DNA from: Pelagibius sp965227505 | GTDB lineage: Bacteria; Pseudomonadota; Alphaproteobacteria; Kiloniellales; Kiloniellaceae | NCBI RefSeq assembly: GCF_965227505.1 | Contig: NZ_OZ245757.1 | Coordinates: 2,914,001 to 2,978,000 of the forward strand | Reading direction: 5' to 3' | Length of the DNA stretch: 64,000 nucleotides | In this document: positions 53,431 to 62,633 of the stretch, in pieces | Layout: every line of letters starts with the position of its first letter | Position numbering within the stretch: position 1 is the stretch's first letter | The notes under the pieces: generated by a model | Told to the model about the DNA's origin: nothing | Seen by the model: only the letters and a program-made list of their open reading frames with translations | Database searches by the model: none | Position numbers and translations under genes: made by a program

Positions 53431-54687
53431 CTACTGATTCATCGAGTCGAAGAAGTCCTGGTTGGTTTTCTGCTGCTTCAGCTTGTCGACCAGGAACTCG
53501 ACCGAATCGGTGACCCCCATGGGCATGAGGATGCGGCGCAGGACCCACATCTTGGAGAGCGTGGCCTTGTCCACCAGCAGCTCCTCCTTGCGGGTGCCGG
53601 ATTTGCCGATGTCGATGGCCGGGAAGGTCCGCTTGTCGGCCAGCTTGCGGTCGAGCACGATTTCCGAGTTACCCGTGCCCTTGAACTCTTCGAAGATGAC
53701 CTCGTCCATGCGGCTGCCGGTGTCGATCAGCGCCGTGGCGATGATGGTGAGAGAGCCACCCTCCTCGATGTTGCGGGCCGCGCCGAAAAAGCGCTTGGGT
53801 CGCTGCAGGGCGTTGGCGTCGACACCGCCGGTCAGCACCTTGCCGGAACTTGGCACCACGGTGTTGTAGGCACGTGCCAGACGGGTGATGGAATCCAGCA
53901 GGATCACCACGTCCTTCTTGTGCTCGACCAGGCGCTTGGCTTTTTCGATGACCATCTCGGCAACCTGGACGTGGCGGCTCGCCGGCTCGTCGAAGGTCGA
54001 ACTCACCACCTCGCCCTTGACCGAGCGGTCCATGTCGGTCACTTCCTCCGGCCGCTCGTCGATCAGCAGCACGATCAGGAAGATCTCCGGGTGATTGGCC
54101 GCGATGGACTTGGCGACGTTCTGCAGGATCATCGTCTTGCCGGTGCGCGGCGGCGCGACGATGAGCGCGCGCTGGCCCTTGCCGATGGGCGCCGTCAGGT
54201 CGATGACCCTCGGGGTCAGATCCTTGGTCGCGACGTCCTCGACCTCCAGCTTGATCCTCTCGTCCGGATAAAGCGGCGTCAGGTTGTCGAAGTTGATGCG
54301 GTGGCGCGAGTTTTCCGGCGGATCGAAGTTGATCTCGCTGACCTTCAGCAGGGCGAAGTAGCGCTCGCCGTCCTTGGGGGAGCGGATCTGCCCTTCCACC
54401 GTGTCGCCGGTGCGCAGCCCGAAGCGACGCACCTGGCTGGGGCTCACGTAGATGTCATCGGGGCCGGCCAGATAGTTAGATTCCGGCGAGCGCAGGAAGC
54501 CGAAGCCGTCCTGCAGGATCTCCAGGACACCCCTTCCGTAGATCGGCTGATCGTTCTCCGCCAGATGCTTCAGGATCGCGAACATCATGTCCTGCTTGCG
54601 CAGGGTACTGGCGTTTTCGATTTCCAGTTCTTCAGCAAAGGCCAAAAGGTCTGCCGGACTCTTGGCTTTCAGTTCTTGAAGGTTCAT
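53431..54687 (-). CDS. rho: Transcription termination factor Rho
   Basis: 418 residues. N-terminal helical and OB-fold RNA-binding domain (GVLEILQDGFGFLRSPESNYLAGPDDIYVSPSQ region, about 55-85), Walker A APPRTGKT (about 177-184), Walker B VVILLDSITRLARAYN and the secondary RNA site with GGVDANAL. A hexameric RNA helicase ending transcription. Standard length, no insertion. Part of the rho-hemJ-hemH-hemE group near the origin. Confidence 0.97.
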   Translation of the reverse strand: MNLQELKAKSPADLLAFAEELEIENASTLRKQDMMFAILKHLAENDQPIYGRGVLEILQDGFGFLRSPESNYLAGPDDIYVSPSQVRRFGLRTGDTVEGQIRSPKDGERYFALLKVSEINFDPPENSRHRINFDNLTPLYPDERIKLEVEDVATKDLTPRVIDLTAPIGKGQRALIVAPPRTGKTMILQNVAKSIAANHPEIFLIVLLIDERPEEVTDMDRSVKGEVVSSTFDEPASRHVQVAEMVIEKAKRLVEHKKDVVILLDSITRLARAYNTVVPSSGKVLTGGVDANALQRPKRFFGAARNIEEGGSLTIIATALIDTGSRMDEVIFEEFKGTGNSEIVLDRKLADKRTFPAIDIGKSGTRKEELLVDKATLSKMWVLRRILMPMGVTDSVEFLVDKLKQQKTNQDFFDSMNQ

Positions 54688-54959
54688 GGGCGCTTACGCC
54701 TGTATTCGATCGAAGGGGAGAGAAAGGGGACTGGTCTGAAACTGCATCCTGGGATTGCTACGCATGCGGACGCAGGGTGATCGTAAAAGACCGCTGACCG
54801 GGGGAGAAATCCCAACGACAGCCTACACTTGGCTGGTTAACGAAACATGACTCGACATATGGGATCGACACCGCCGGACGGCAAGGTGCTGAGGAATGGC
54901 TGATCGTTACTGCAAGGGTTCGGCGAAGTCAAGCGGGGTAAATGCCTGCGACAACAGGG

Positions 54960-55403
54960 TCAAAACGGCTTTACGACGACGAAGACAACGATGCCGATCA
55001 TCAGCACCGCCGGCACTTCGTTCATGACGCGATAGAAGCGCTCGCTGCGCCGGTTGGCGTCTTCGGCAAAGGCGCGGCGCCAGCGGGCGGCCACCATATG
55101 CAGAACGGTGAGGATCACCAGCAGGGTCAGTTTGGCGTGGAACCAGCCGTCGCCCCAGGCCTCGATATGGGCCGCCAGCGCCAGGCCGGCGGCCCAGGAT
55201 ACCAGCATCGAAGGGTTCATGATGGCACGCAGAAGGCGCCGTTCCATGACCTTGAAGGTTTCCGACTGTTTGGAGCCCACCTCGGCCTGGCAGTGATAGA
55301 CGAAAAGCCGCGGAAGATAGAGAAACCCGGCCATCCAGGCGATCACCGCCAGGATGTGCAGGCTCTTCACCCAGAGATAGCCTTCGCCCAGAAACCCCGC
55401 CAC
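54960..55403 (-). CDS. hemJ: Protoporphyrinogen IX oxidase HemJ
   Basis: 147 residues, four membrane helices. KSLHILAVIAWMAGFLYLPRLFVYH carries the conserved haem-ligand-type His near residue 16 and Arg32. The late MNEVPAVLMIGIV motif is also typical. It oxidises protoporphyrinogen IX in haem synthesis; its location between hemH and rho is the standard alphaproteobacterial order. Confidence 0.94.
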   Translation of the reverse strand: MAGFLGEGYLWVKSLHILAVIAWMAGFLYLPRLFVYHCQAEVGSKQSETFKVMERRLLRAIMNPSMLVSWAAGLALAAHIEAWGDGWFHAKLTLLVILTVLHMVAARWRRAFAEDANRRSERFYRVMNEVPAVLMIGIVVFVVVKPF

Positions 55404-55461
55404 AACCCTGTTCCCGTTCTGATGTCCCGGATCTTGATGTTCCGCAGCCGGCCCTCAGGCG

Positions 55462-56508
55462 TCAGTCCCGGGCCTGGGGACAGCCGCTCCAGGAGCCCGG
55501 GCAATAGCGCCCGCCGGCGTGGGAACAGATCGCCCGGCCGCTGCCGCGCAGGCGCCGGATCTGCTCGCCCAGGCCGGCGATGAAGGCGGCATCGCTGGAG
55601 ACCGTCGGCACCCGCAGATAGACCGGCACACCGGCCTTCTCGGCCAGCTCGCGGTACTCGATGTCCAGCTCCACCAGGGTCTCCGAGTGCTCCGAGACAA
55701 AGGCGATGGGGACCACGATCACCGGCCGTTCTTCACGGCCCGCCCGCTCGATCTCCGCCTCCGTGGCCGGGCCGATCCACTCCAGCGGGCCGACGCGGCT
55801 CTGATAGCAGACCACCCAATCCAGGTTGACCTCGCCCATGGCTTTCACCACCGCGGCGACGGACTGCTCCACCTGCCACTGGTAAGGATCGCCCTTCTCG
55901 ACGATTTTCTTCGGCAGGCCGTGGGCGGAAAACAGCACGCGCGGCGGCGCCTCGCTCTCGATTTCGCGCAGGGCCTTGCGCAGGCCCTCCACCGAGGCGG
56001 CGACAAAGCCCGGTTCCGCCGGGTAGCAGCACAACGTGCGGCTGGGCGCGATCACCCCGGCGGTCTTGGCCTCGCGCCCCCACTCCCGCAGCGAGGAAGC
56101 CGAGGTGGTGGTGGAATACTGCGGATAGAGCGGCACCAGCAGAACTTCGTCCGGATCGTACTCGGCCACCGCCCGGGCGGCTTCGGACGCGCGCGGATGC
56201 CAGTACCGCATGGCGATGAAGACGCGCCACTCGGTCTCCGCGCCCTCCGCTCCCTTCAGGTCCGCCAGCAGGGCCGCGGCCTGATCCTCGGTGTTGGGCA
56301 GCAGTGGCGACCCGCCACCCAGCTCACGGTAGATTTCCTGTGCGATCGGCGCCCGGCGCTTGGAGATCACCTTGGCCAGCAACCAGCGCAGCGGGCCCGG
56401 CAAAGCAATGATCGCCGGGTCGTTGAAGAGATTGAACAGAAAGGGCTCGACGGCCTCCTGGCTGTCCGGCCCCCCCAGATTGAAAAGTACGACGGCAACT
56501 CTGCTCAT
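55462..56508 (-). CDS. hemH: Ferrochelatase, probable [2Fe-2S] type
   Basis: 348 residues. It inserts Fe2+ into protoporphyrin IX, the last step of haem synthesis. Catalytic His196 (FSAHGLP) and the acidic FVSEHSETL (about 271-279). Internal CCYP (Cys160-161) plus C-terminal Cys328, Cys336 and Cys343 resemble the ligand set of ferrochelatases with an iron-sulfur cluster such as that of Caulobacter. It lies 17 bases downstream of hemE. Confidence 0.95.
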   Translation of the reverse strand: MSRVAVVLFNLGGPDSQEAVEPFLFNLFNDPAIIALPGPLRWLLAKVISKRRAPIAQEIYRELGGGSPLLPNTEDQAAALLADLKGAEGAETEWRVFIAMRYWHPRASEAARAVAEYDPDEVLLVPLYPQYSTTTSASSLREWGREAKTAGVIAPSRTLCCYPAEPGFVAASVEGLRKALREIESEAPPRVLFSAHGLPKKIVEKGDPYQWQVEQSVAAVVKAMGEVNLDWVVCYQSRVGPLEWIGPATEAEIERAGREERPVIVVPIAFVSEHSETLVELDIEYRELAEKAGVPVYLRVPTVSSDAAFIAGLGEQIRRLRGSGRAICSHAGGRYCPGSWSGCPQARD

Positions 56509-56525
56509 GGAATTGTCCCGGAGCC

Positions 56526-57581
56526 CTAACCGGCGTGCTCGGCGCTGAAGGCGTGAATCTGCTCCATCAGACGGCTGACATTCTCGGGCGGCGTCTGCGG
56601 CACGATGCCGTGACCCAGGTTGAAGACGAAGGGGCCCTGCCCCAGGCTGCGCAGGATGCGGTCAACAGCCGCGGTAAGGCCCTGGCCGCCGGCAACCAGC
56701 ATAATCGGATCGAGGTTTCCCTGAACTGCGACATGGGGCTGCAGTTCCGCTTGCGCCCAGCCCAGCGGCACCGTGGTGTCCAGACCCAGTGCCTGGGCGC
56801 CGGCTTCGCGCGCGAAATCGCGGTAGAGCAGGCCGGCACCGCGCGGAAAAAGAATGACGGGAACCTGCGGCCGCTCCCGGCGCAGCCGTGCCGTCAGGGT
56901 TTTGGCGGGCTCCAGGCACCAACGGCGGAATGCATCCTCCGGCCAGACACCGGCCCAGGAATCGAAGATCTGCACCGCCTCGGCGCCGGCATCGATCTGG
57001 GCTATCAGGTAATCGCCGGTAGCCTCGACCAGCAGATCGATCAGACGCCCGAAGTCTTGCGGCGCGCCATAGGCCCAGCGTTTGCCCGCCGCGAAATCCT
57101 TGCTGCTGCCGCCTTCCAGCATGTAACTGGCAACCGTCCAGGGGGCGCCGGCAAACCCGATCAGCGCCACCTGGGGCGGCAGGCTTTGGCGCAGCCGCCT
57201 GACGGTCTCGTAGACCGGCGCCAGGGCCTCGTGCAGGGCGTCCTTCGAAAGTCGGTCCAATCCCTCTGCCGTCTCGATCGCCTCCAGACGCGGGCCGATG
57301 CCTTCTTCGAACCAGACCTTCTGCCCCAGGGCGTGCGGCAGCACCAGGATGTCGGAGAACAGGATGGCCGCGTCGAAGCCATAGCGGCGGATCGGCTGCA
57401 GGGTGATCTCGACGGCAAGATCCGGGGTGAAACAGAGATCCAGAAAGCCCGCGGCCTCGGCCCGCAGCTTGCGGTACTCCGGCAGATAACGCCCGGCCTG
57501 TCGCATCAGCCAGACCGGTGGCCGTGGCAGTGTTTCGCCGTTCAGGGCGCGCAACAGCAGTTTTTCGTCGGTTTGCGTCAC
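56526..57581 (-). CDS. hemE: Uroporphyrinogen decarboxylase
   Basis: 351 residues. Signature PPVWLMRQAGRYLPEYR (about 21-37), GFAGAPWTVASYM and the terminal FNLGHGI motif (about 321-327). It decarboxylates uroporphyrinogen III to coproporphyrinogen III. It is first gene of the leftward haem set, and the adjacent 595-bp spacer is the likely origin, as hemE flanks the origin in Caulobacter. Confidence 0.97.
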   Translation of the reverse strand: MTQTDEKLLLRALNGETLPRPPVWLMRQAGRYLPEYRKLRAEAAGFLDLCFTPDLAVEITLQPIRRYGFDAAILFSDILVLPHALGQKVWFEEGIGPRLEAIETAEGLDRLSKDALHEALAPVYETVRRLRQSLPPQVALIGFAGAPWTVASYMLEGGSSKDFAAGKRWAYGAPQDFGRLIDLLVEATGDYLIAQIDAGAEAVQIFDSWAGVWPEDAFRRWCLEPAKTLTARLRRERPQVPVILFPRGAGLLYRDFAREAGAQALGLDTTVPLGWAQAELQPHVAVQGNLDPIMLVAGGQGLTAAVDRILRSLGQGPFVFNLGHGIVPQTPPENVSRLMEQIHAFSAEHAG

Positions 57582-58176
57582 TCGGCTTCGTCGCAGAAAA
57601 GTGGGGCGGTCGAAAGGGGTGTGAGGGGTCCGCGATGGGGGATCGAAGTTGCCAGAACTGACAAGATGGCCTTTTCCGCAGGCTTGGCAAAGCCCCCTTC
57701 TTCCAAAAAAGAATCTTAAAAGGGTTTGGGTTTTTGTTGTTTATCCCTGTGAGAGTCGGGGATCTGTGTTTTGCGATACTTTGTCCCGAGAACGATCCGC
57801 AGCGGCGTGCCGCCGCCGGCGCGTTGTGCATGAGCTCCGCGCAAACTCCGGGAAGGGACCGGAATCCGCCGGCTTGCACGAAGCCGGGAAGCAGGGGATA
57901 ACGGGGAAAACCAAGGATGCCGGGGTGCTGTTGCGGGGTTTTCGGCGGTTGTGAGTGTCTGTGGTTCACAAGGGAAGACTCGTCTGAGGGATTGCGGGCT
58001 AGGCGTGATGAAAACTTGCCCGCCCGCGGGCGACTCGGGTTTTCCCCCGGCTTTCATCCCGTCTGCACAGACCATGCACAGAATCGGCGCGCGCCCGGAT
58101 GGCCCCGGGCGCCCGCGGGGCGGGCTGCCGGCCGCCGGCCTGGCGTTCTGGGGAGAGGTCTAAAGGAGAGGCCGCA
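57582..58176. other. Probable chromosomal replication origin region (oriC)
   Basis: Divergent hemE/PPSR spacer with no gene. An AT-rich block at 57699-57744 (runs of A and T) could be the unwinding element. Near-matches to the DnaA box TTATNCACA: TTATCCCTG (57741), TTATCCCCT (57893-57901, minus), TCATGCACA (57825-57833, minus), TGAACCACA (57960-57968, minus) and CCATGCACA (58072). None is perfect. Gene order matches the hemE-side origins of Caulobacter and Rickettsia; parS sites are 15-17 kb away; flanking genes point outward. Confidence 0.6.
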
Positions 58177-59001
58177 ATGGCGACCCATCATCTGCACCTG
58201 GTGTCGGACTCGACCGGCGAGACGATCAATTCCGTCGCCCGGGCCTGCCTCGTGCAGTTCAGCGGCGTGGACCCGACCGAGCATGTCTGGAGCCTGGTCC
58301 GCACCCGCGGGATGATGAACAAGGTGGTCAGCCAGATCGAAGCCCATCCGGGCCCGGTTCTCTTCACCCTGGTCAACCACAGTCTGCGCGATCAGCTCAC
58401 CAGTTGCTGCATGCAGCTCGGGGTGCCCTGCATCGCCATTCTCGATCCGGTGATCCATACCATGGCCAACTATTTCGGTGTCGAGATGAAGGGCACGCCG
58501 GGACTGCAGCACGCGCTCGATGCCGAATACTTCGGGCGCATGGACGCCATGACCTTTGCCCTGACCCACGACGACGGGCAGCACTGCAGCGATCTCGCCA
58601 AGGCCGATATTATCCTCGTCGGCGTCTCGCGCACCTCTAAGACGCCGACCTGCATGTACCTGGCCAACCGCGGAATCAAGGCGGCGAACATCCCCGTGGT
58701 TCCGGGCTGCCCGATTCCCGACGAACTGCTTCAGGCCGATGGGCCGCTGATCATCGGCCTGACGAAGGACCCGGCGCGGCTCGTCCAGGTTCGTCAGAAC
58801 CGTCTGCGGATGCTGACCGACGATCGCCAGGAAACCGACTATGTGAATCTGGAGGCGGTGCGCGAGGAGATCGCACAGGCAAGGCGCTTCTGCGTCGAAC
58901 ACGGCTGGCCGCTGATCGACGTGACCCGCCGTTCAATCGAAGAAACGGCGGCCACCATCATGAGCTACTACGCCCGGCATATCGGCGGGGAGCCGAGATG
59001 A
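58177..59001 (+). CDS. Pyruvate,phosphate dikinase / PEP synthase regulatory protein (PPSR, DUF299)
   Basis: 274 residues from ATG 58177 with AAAGGAGAG upstream. HLVSDSTGETINSVARA at the N-terminus and the P-loop-like GVSRTSKTPTCMYLANRG (about 149-166) define the bifunctional kinase/pyrophosphorylase family, which inactivates and reactivates its target dikinase by ADP-dependent phosphorylation and Pi-dependent removal. It opens the rightward origin-side operon. Confidence 0.95.
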   Translation: MATHHLHLVSDSTGETINSVARACLVQFSGVDPTEHVWSLVRTRGMMNKVVSQIEAHPGPVLFTLVNHSLRDQLTSCCMQLGVPCIAILDPVIHTMANYFGVEMKGTPGLQHALDAEYFGRMDAMTFALTHDDGQHCSDLAKADIILVGVSRTSKTPTCMYLANRGIKAANIPVVPGCPIPDELLQADGPLIIGLTKDPARLVQVRQNRLRMLTDDRQETDYVNLEAVREEIAQARRFCVEHGWPLIDVTRRSIEETAATIMSYYARHIGGEPR

Positions 59002-59026
59002 ATGCCCGGTGGATGAATGCCCGGTG
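58997..59026. repeat. 15-bp duplication spanning PPSR stop and maf leader
   Basis: Two perfect copies of GATGAATGCCCGGTG; the first contains the PPSR stop codon. Confidence 0.93.
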
Positions 59027-59037
59027 AAGGGATCCGT

Positions 59038-59685
59038 ATGACGGCGGGCGTGACAGAGGCGGCGGTACCGCCCCTGATGGCGGGAAACGCACCGCCGCTC
59101 GTTCTGGCTTCGGGCAGTGCGACGCGGGCGGCGCTGCTCACCGCCGCGGGACTGCGCTTCACCGCCCAGGCCGCCGCGGTGGACGAAGGCGCGGTCAAGG
59201 AGTCCCTCCAGGCCGAGGGGGCGACCCCGGCACAGACTGCCGAAACGCTGGCTGAGCTGAAGGCGCAGCGCGTCGCCGCCGGCCATCCCGGCGCGTTGGT
59301 GATCGGCGCCGATCAGATGCTGTCCTGCAATGCGCTGTGGTTCGACAAACCGCCGGACCGCGATCACGCCGCCGCGCAGCTGCGCGCCCTCAGCGGAAAG
59401 ACCCACGAACTCTCCACCGCGGTCTGTGTGGTGCGCGACAGTGGCCGCCTGTGGCACCACAACGCGGTGGCGCGCTTGACCATGCGCCCACTCTCCGATG
59501 CGTTTATCAACGCCTACCTCGACGCAGCCGGCCCGCAGGTGCAGGCCTCCGTCGGTGCCTATCAACTGGAAGGTAAGGGTGCGCAGCTCTTCGCCCGGGT
59601 GGAGGGGGATTTCTTCACCGTGCTCGGCCTGCCGTTGCTGCCACTGCTCGACTTTCTGCGCGCCAACGGGGTTTTGAGATCATGA
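59038..59685 (+). CDS. maf: Maf-like nucleoside triphosphate pyrophosphatase
   Basis: 215 residues from ATG 59038, preceded by GAAGGG; ATG 59017 would add seven residues coded by the 15-bp duplication. ASGSATRAALL (about 25-35) and VIGADQML (about 88-95) are the Maf substrate and catalytic motifs. It hydrolyses non-canonical or excess NTPs. ATGA overlap with aroE. Confidence 0.93.
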   Translation: MTAGVTEAAVPPLMAGNAPPLVLASGSATRAALLTAAGLRFTAQAAAVDEGAVKESLQAEGATPAQTAETLAELKAQRVAAGHPGALVIGADQMLSCNALWFDKPPDRDHAAAQLRALSGKTHELSTAVCVVRDSGRLWHHNAVARLTMRPLSDAFINAYLDAAGPQVQASVGAYQLEGKGAQLFARVEGDFFTVLGLPLLPLLDFLRANGVLRS

Positions 59686-60521
59686 TCCTCAGCGGCAGGG
59701 CCGCCCTTGCTGGCGTCATCGGCTGGCCGGTCGGCCATTCGCGTTCGCCTCGCCTGCATGGCTTCTGGCTGGATCGTTACGGCATCGACGGGGCTTATCT
59801 GCCGCTGCCGGTGGCGCCCGAGGATCTCGAAAGCGCTGTCTACGGGCTGCGCGCCGCGGGCTTCCGCGGCCTCAATGTGACGATCCCGCACAAGGAAAAC
59901 GTGATGGCGCTCTGCGATCGCGTGGACGATACCGCGCGGCGCATCGGCGCCGTCAACACCCTGGTCTTCGATGCCGCGGGCATCCACGGTTCCAACACGG
60001 ACGCTTTCGGGTTTTTCGAGGACCTGAAGGCTGCGGCGCCGGACTACGATCCCACCGCCGGTCCCGCCCTGCTTCTGGGCGCTGGCGGCGCGGCACGGGC
60101 GGTGGCGGTGGCTCTGCTGGATGCCGGCCTCGCGGAACTGAGGATCTGCAATCGCAGCCAGGACCGGGCCGCGCGTCTGGCGGACGATCTCGGTCCCAAA
60201 GCGGCGGTCATTCCCTGGAGTCAAAGGGGGGAAGCACTGGGTGATCTGGGCCTCCTGGTCAACAGCACGTCGCTGGGCATGACCGGCCAGCCGCCGCTCG
60301 AACTGGGGCTGGACAACCTCGCCGAACGGGCCGTGGTCTACGATCTCGTCTACTCGCCCTTGGAGACAGCGCTTCTCGCCGCAGCGCGTGCGCGCGGCGC
60401 CCGGGCCGTCGACGGGCTGGGCATGCTTCTTCACCAGGCCCGCCCCGGCTTCGCCGCCTGGTTCGGGGTCGAGCCCGCGGTGACGGCCGAACTCCGCGAC
60501 TTCGTTTTGCAGGACACCTAG
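59682..60521 (+). CDS. aroE: Shikimate dehydrogenase
   Basis: 279 residues. Shikimate site GWPVGHSRSPRLH, catalytic Lys in NVTIPHKEN, NADP-binding LGAGGAARAV (about 129-138), and a terminal GLGMLLHQA. It catalyses 3-dehydroshikimate reduction in aromatic amino-acid synthesis. Coupled to maf; coaE starts 5 bases after its stop. Confidence 0.96.
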   Translation: MILSGRAALAGVIGWPVGHSRSPRLHGFWLDRYGIDGAYLPLPVAPEDLESAVYGLRAAGFRGLNVTIPHKENVMALCDRVDDTARRIGAVNTLVFDAAGIHGSNTDAFGFFEDLKAAAPDYDPTAGPALLLGAGGAARAVAVALLDAGLAELRICNRSQDRAARLADDLGPKAAVIPWSQRGEALGDLGLLVNSTSLGMTGQPPLELGLDNLAERAVVYDLVYSPLETALLAAARARGARAVDGLGMLLHQARPGFAAWFGVEPAVTAELRDFVLQDT

Positions 60522-60526
60522 ACAGC

Positions 60527-61162
60527 ATGCTGGTGATCGGCCTCACCGGCTCCATCGGGATGGGCAAGTCGACGGCCGTCGGCATGCTGCGCCGTCTCGG
60601 CCTGCCGGTCCACGATGCCGATGCCGCCGTTCATGCGCTGATGGCCAGGGGCGGAATCGCGGTCGACGCGGTCGGGGCGGCGTTCCCCGGCGTCGTTGTC
60701 GAAGGGGCTGTCGACCGCCGGCTTCTGGGCGCGCGGGTGCTCGGCGACCCGGCCGCCCTGCGGCGCCTCGAAGCGATTCTTCACCCGCTGGCGCGGGCCG
60801 CTGCGCGGCGTTTCCTGGCCAAGCAGGCCCGTCTGCGGCGGCCTCTGGCGGTGCTGGACATTCCGCTGCTGTTCGAAACCGGCGGCGAAGCGCTCTGCGA
60901 TGTGGTGATCGTGGTTTCGGCGCCGGCGCGCACCCAGCGCAGCCGGGTGCTTGGCCGCTCCGGCATGACCGAAGCCCGCTTCCAGGCCATTCTGGAGCGT
61001 CAGATGACGGACGCCGAGAAGCGCCGGCGCGCCGACTTCGTCGTGCAGACCGGGCTCAACAAAGCCCACAGCTTGAACCAGCTGCGCCGCATCGTCACAC
61101 TGTTGCGGACACGCGCCGAACGGCTCCGGCCGCTGCGCGAGGTGATCGGGAGATACGGCTGA
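60527..61162 (+). CDS. coaE: Dephospho-CoA kinase
   Basis: 211 residues. P-loop GLTGSIGMGKST (5-16), DADAAVH lid region, and the ILDIPLLFET-type motif LDIPLLFETGG. It performs the last step of coenzyme A synthesis. One-base overlap (TGATG) with dnaQ. Confidence 0.96.
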   Translation: MLVIGLTGSIGMGKSTAVGMLRRLGLPVHDADAAVHALMARGGIAVDAVGAAFPGVVVEGAVDRRLLGARVLGDPAALRRLEAILHPLARAAARRFLAKQARLRRPLAVLDIPLLFETGGEALCDVVIVVSAPARTQRSRVLGRSGMTEARFQAILERQMTDAEKRRRADFVVQTGLNKAHSLNQLRRIVTLLRTRAERLRPLREVIGRYG

Positions 61163-61833
61163 TGCGGGAAATCGTTCTGGATACGGAGACGACCGGGCTG
61201 GACCCGGCGGCGGGCCACAGGATCGTCGAAGTGGCGGGCCTCGAACTTCTGCATCACGTCCCGACCGGGCGGACCTTCCGGGAATACATCAATCCGGAGC
61301 GGGACATGCCTGAGGAGGCGGAGAAGATCCACGGCCTGAGCAGCGCCTTTCTGGCCGACAAGCCCGTCTTCGCCAAGATCGCCGCCGCGTTCCTCGATTT
61401 CATCGGCGATGCGAAGCTGGTGATCCACAACGCCCAGTTCGACATGAAGTTCCTGAATGCGGAGTTGAAGGCCGCCGGTTTCGACATCCTGGCCGGCGAC
61501 CGCGCCGTCGACACGGTGGCTTTGGCGCGCAAACGCTTTCCCGGCGCCCAGGTCAGCCTCGATGCGCTTTGCCGCCGCTTCGAGATCGACAACTCCGCCC
61601 GCACCTTTCACGGCGCCCTGCTGGACTGCGAACTCCTGGCGGAGGTCTATCTCGAGCTTTCGGGCGGGCGCCAGCCCGGGTTGACGCTGGAGGGCCAGCA
61701 GCCGCGGCGCAGCGCCGTCGCGCCGATGGCCCGGGCCGCGCGCGCACCGCGCGCACACAGTGCGTCGCCGGAAGAAAAGGCGGCGCACGAGGCGATGCTC
61801 GCCAAGCTCAACGACCCTATCTGGCGTCAGTAG
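61162..61833 (+). CDS. dnaQ: DNA polymerase III epsilon subunit (3'-5' proofreading exonuclease)
   Basis: 223 residues. ExoI LDTETTGLDP (metal ligands Asp6, Glu8), ExoII HNAQFDMKFLN, and the ExoIII-type end with HGALLDCELLAEVYL (His and Asp). The C-terminal ~50 residues should bind the alpha subunit. Last gene of the PPSR-maf-aroE-coaE-dnaQ operon; convergent with secB. Confidence 0.96.
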   Translation: MREIVLDTETTGLDPAAGHRIVEVAGLELLHHVPTGRTFREYINPERDMPEEAEKIHGLSSAFLADKPVFAKIAAAFLDFIGDAKLVIHNAQFDMKFLNAELKAAGFDILAGDRAVDTVALARKRFPGAQVSLDALCRRFEIDNSARTFHGALLDCELLAEVYLELSGGRQPGLTLEGQQPRRSAVAPMARAARAPRAHSASPEEKAAHEAMLAKLNDPIWRQ

Positions 61834-61921
61834 GCGCGCCGCGCAGATTTTCGCCTCCACGCTCTAACGCAGGGGCGAGGCTTCAACGCAGCAGCGGGTT
61901 GTACCCGGGATGTGATCCGCT

Positions 61922-62485
61922 TCAGGCCTGGCCGTTGGCCGCCGTGTTCTCTTCCGCACCGGCGGCGCCCGCCTCGTCTCCGCCTTCGGAGGGGGGGGCG
62001 GAATCGTTCCCCGGTGCGCCTTCGGCGTCGGCTTGGGCACCGGCCTGGGCCATCTTTCGGCTCACGTACATCTGGTGGAAGTCGATGGGATTCATGATCA
62101 GCGGCGGGAAGCCGCCGTCGCGGGTGTCGTCGGCCAGGATGGCGCGGGCGAAGGGAAAGAGGAAGCGGGGAACCTCGATCATCAGCATCTGCTCGCGCAC
62201 CGCTTCCTCCAGGCTCTCCGCCAGGGTGACCACGGCCGCATAGTGCAGGTCGACCTGGAAGGCGCTGATCTCGCCGATCTTCGCGCTCGCCTCCAGACGC
62301 AGCGCCACCTCGTAGAGATTGCCCTGCAGATGCGTGGGCGTCACCTCGACGTTGATGTTCAACTGCGGGCTTTCCTCGCGCATCTTGCCGTAGATGCCGG
62401 GCGCATGGGGGTTTTCGAAGGAATGGTCCTTCACGTACTGGCTGTTGATGGTCAGCGGTGCCTGCTGCGCGGCTTCTTCGGCCAT
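61922..62485 (-). CDS. secB: Protein-export chaperone SecB
   Basis: 187 residues. QYVKDHSFENPHAP (about 17-30), the beta-sheet core with LEASAKIG, VPRFLFPFAR and GGFPPLIMNPIDFHQMY (about 125-141), which carry the SecA-binding surface. A ~40-residue Ala/Gly/Glu tail, longer than in enteric SecB, is common in alphaproteobacteria. It holds preproteins unfolded for SecA. Confidence 0.96.
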   Translation of the reverse strand: MAEEAAQQAPLTINSQYVKDHSFENPHAPGIYGKMREESPQLNINVEVTPTHLQGNLYEVALRLEASAKIGEISAFQVDLHYAAVVTLAESLEEAVREQMLMIEVPRFLFPFARAILADDTRDGGFPPLIMNPIDFHQMYVSRKMAQAGAQADAEGAPGNDSAPPSEGGDEAGAAGAEENTAANGQA

Positions 62486-62633
62486 ATGCGCCTCCTCTTA
62501 AGCTGGGCGCGCTTGGCTATCACGGATTTTCGCCCCGCACAACCGAGGCGGCCGCCGGAAACCGAGATTGCTCCGAGCGATACTGCGCCTGCTCCGCGCG
62601 CCCGGGCGCTAGTCTTCTGCGGCTGTCCGGCTG

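Noticed and set aside
57700..57745. CtrA binding site (TTAA-N7-TTAA) in the origin region
   Set aside because: Only a single TTAA half is present; the second half at the right spacing is missing.
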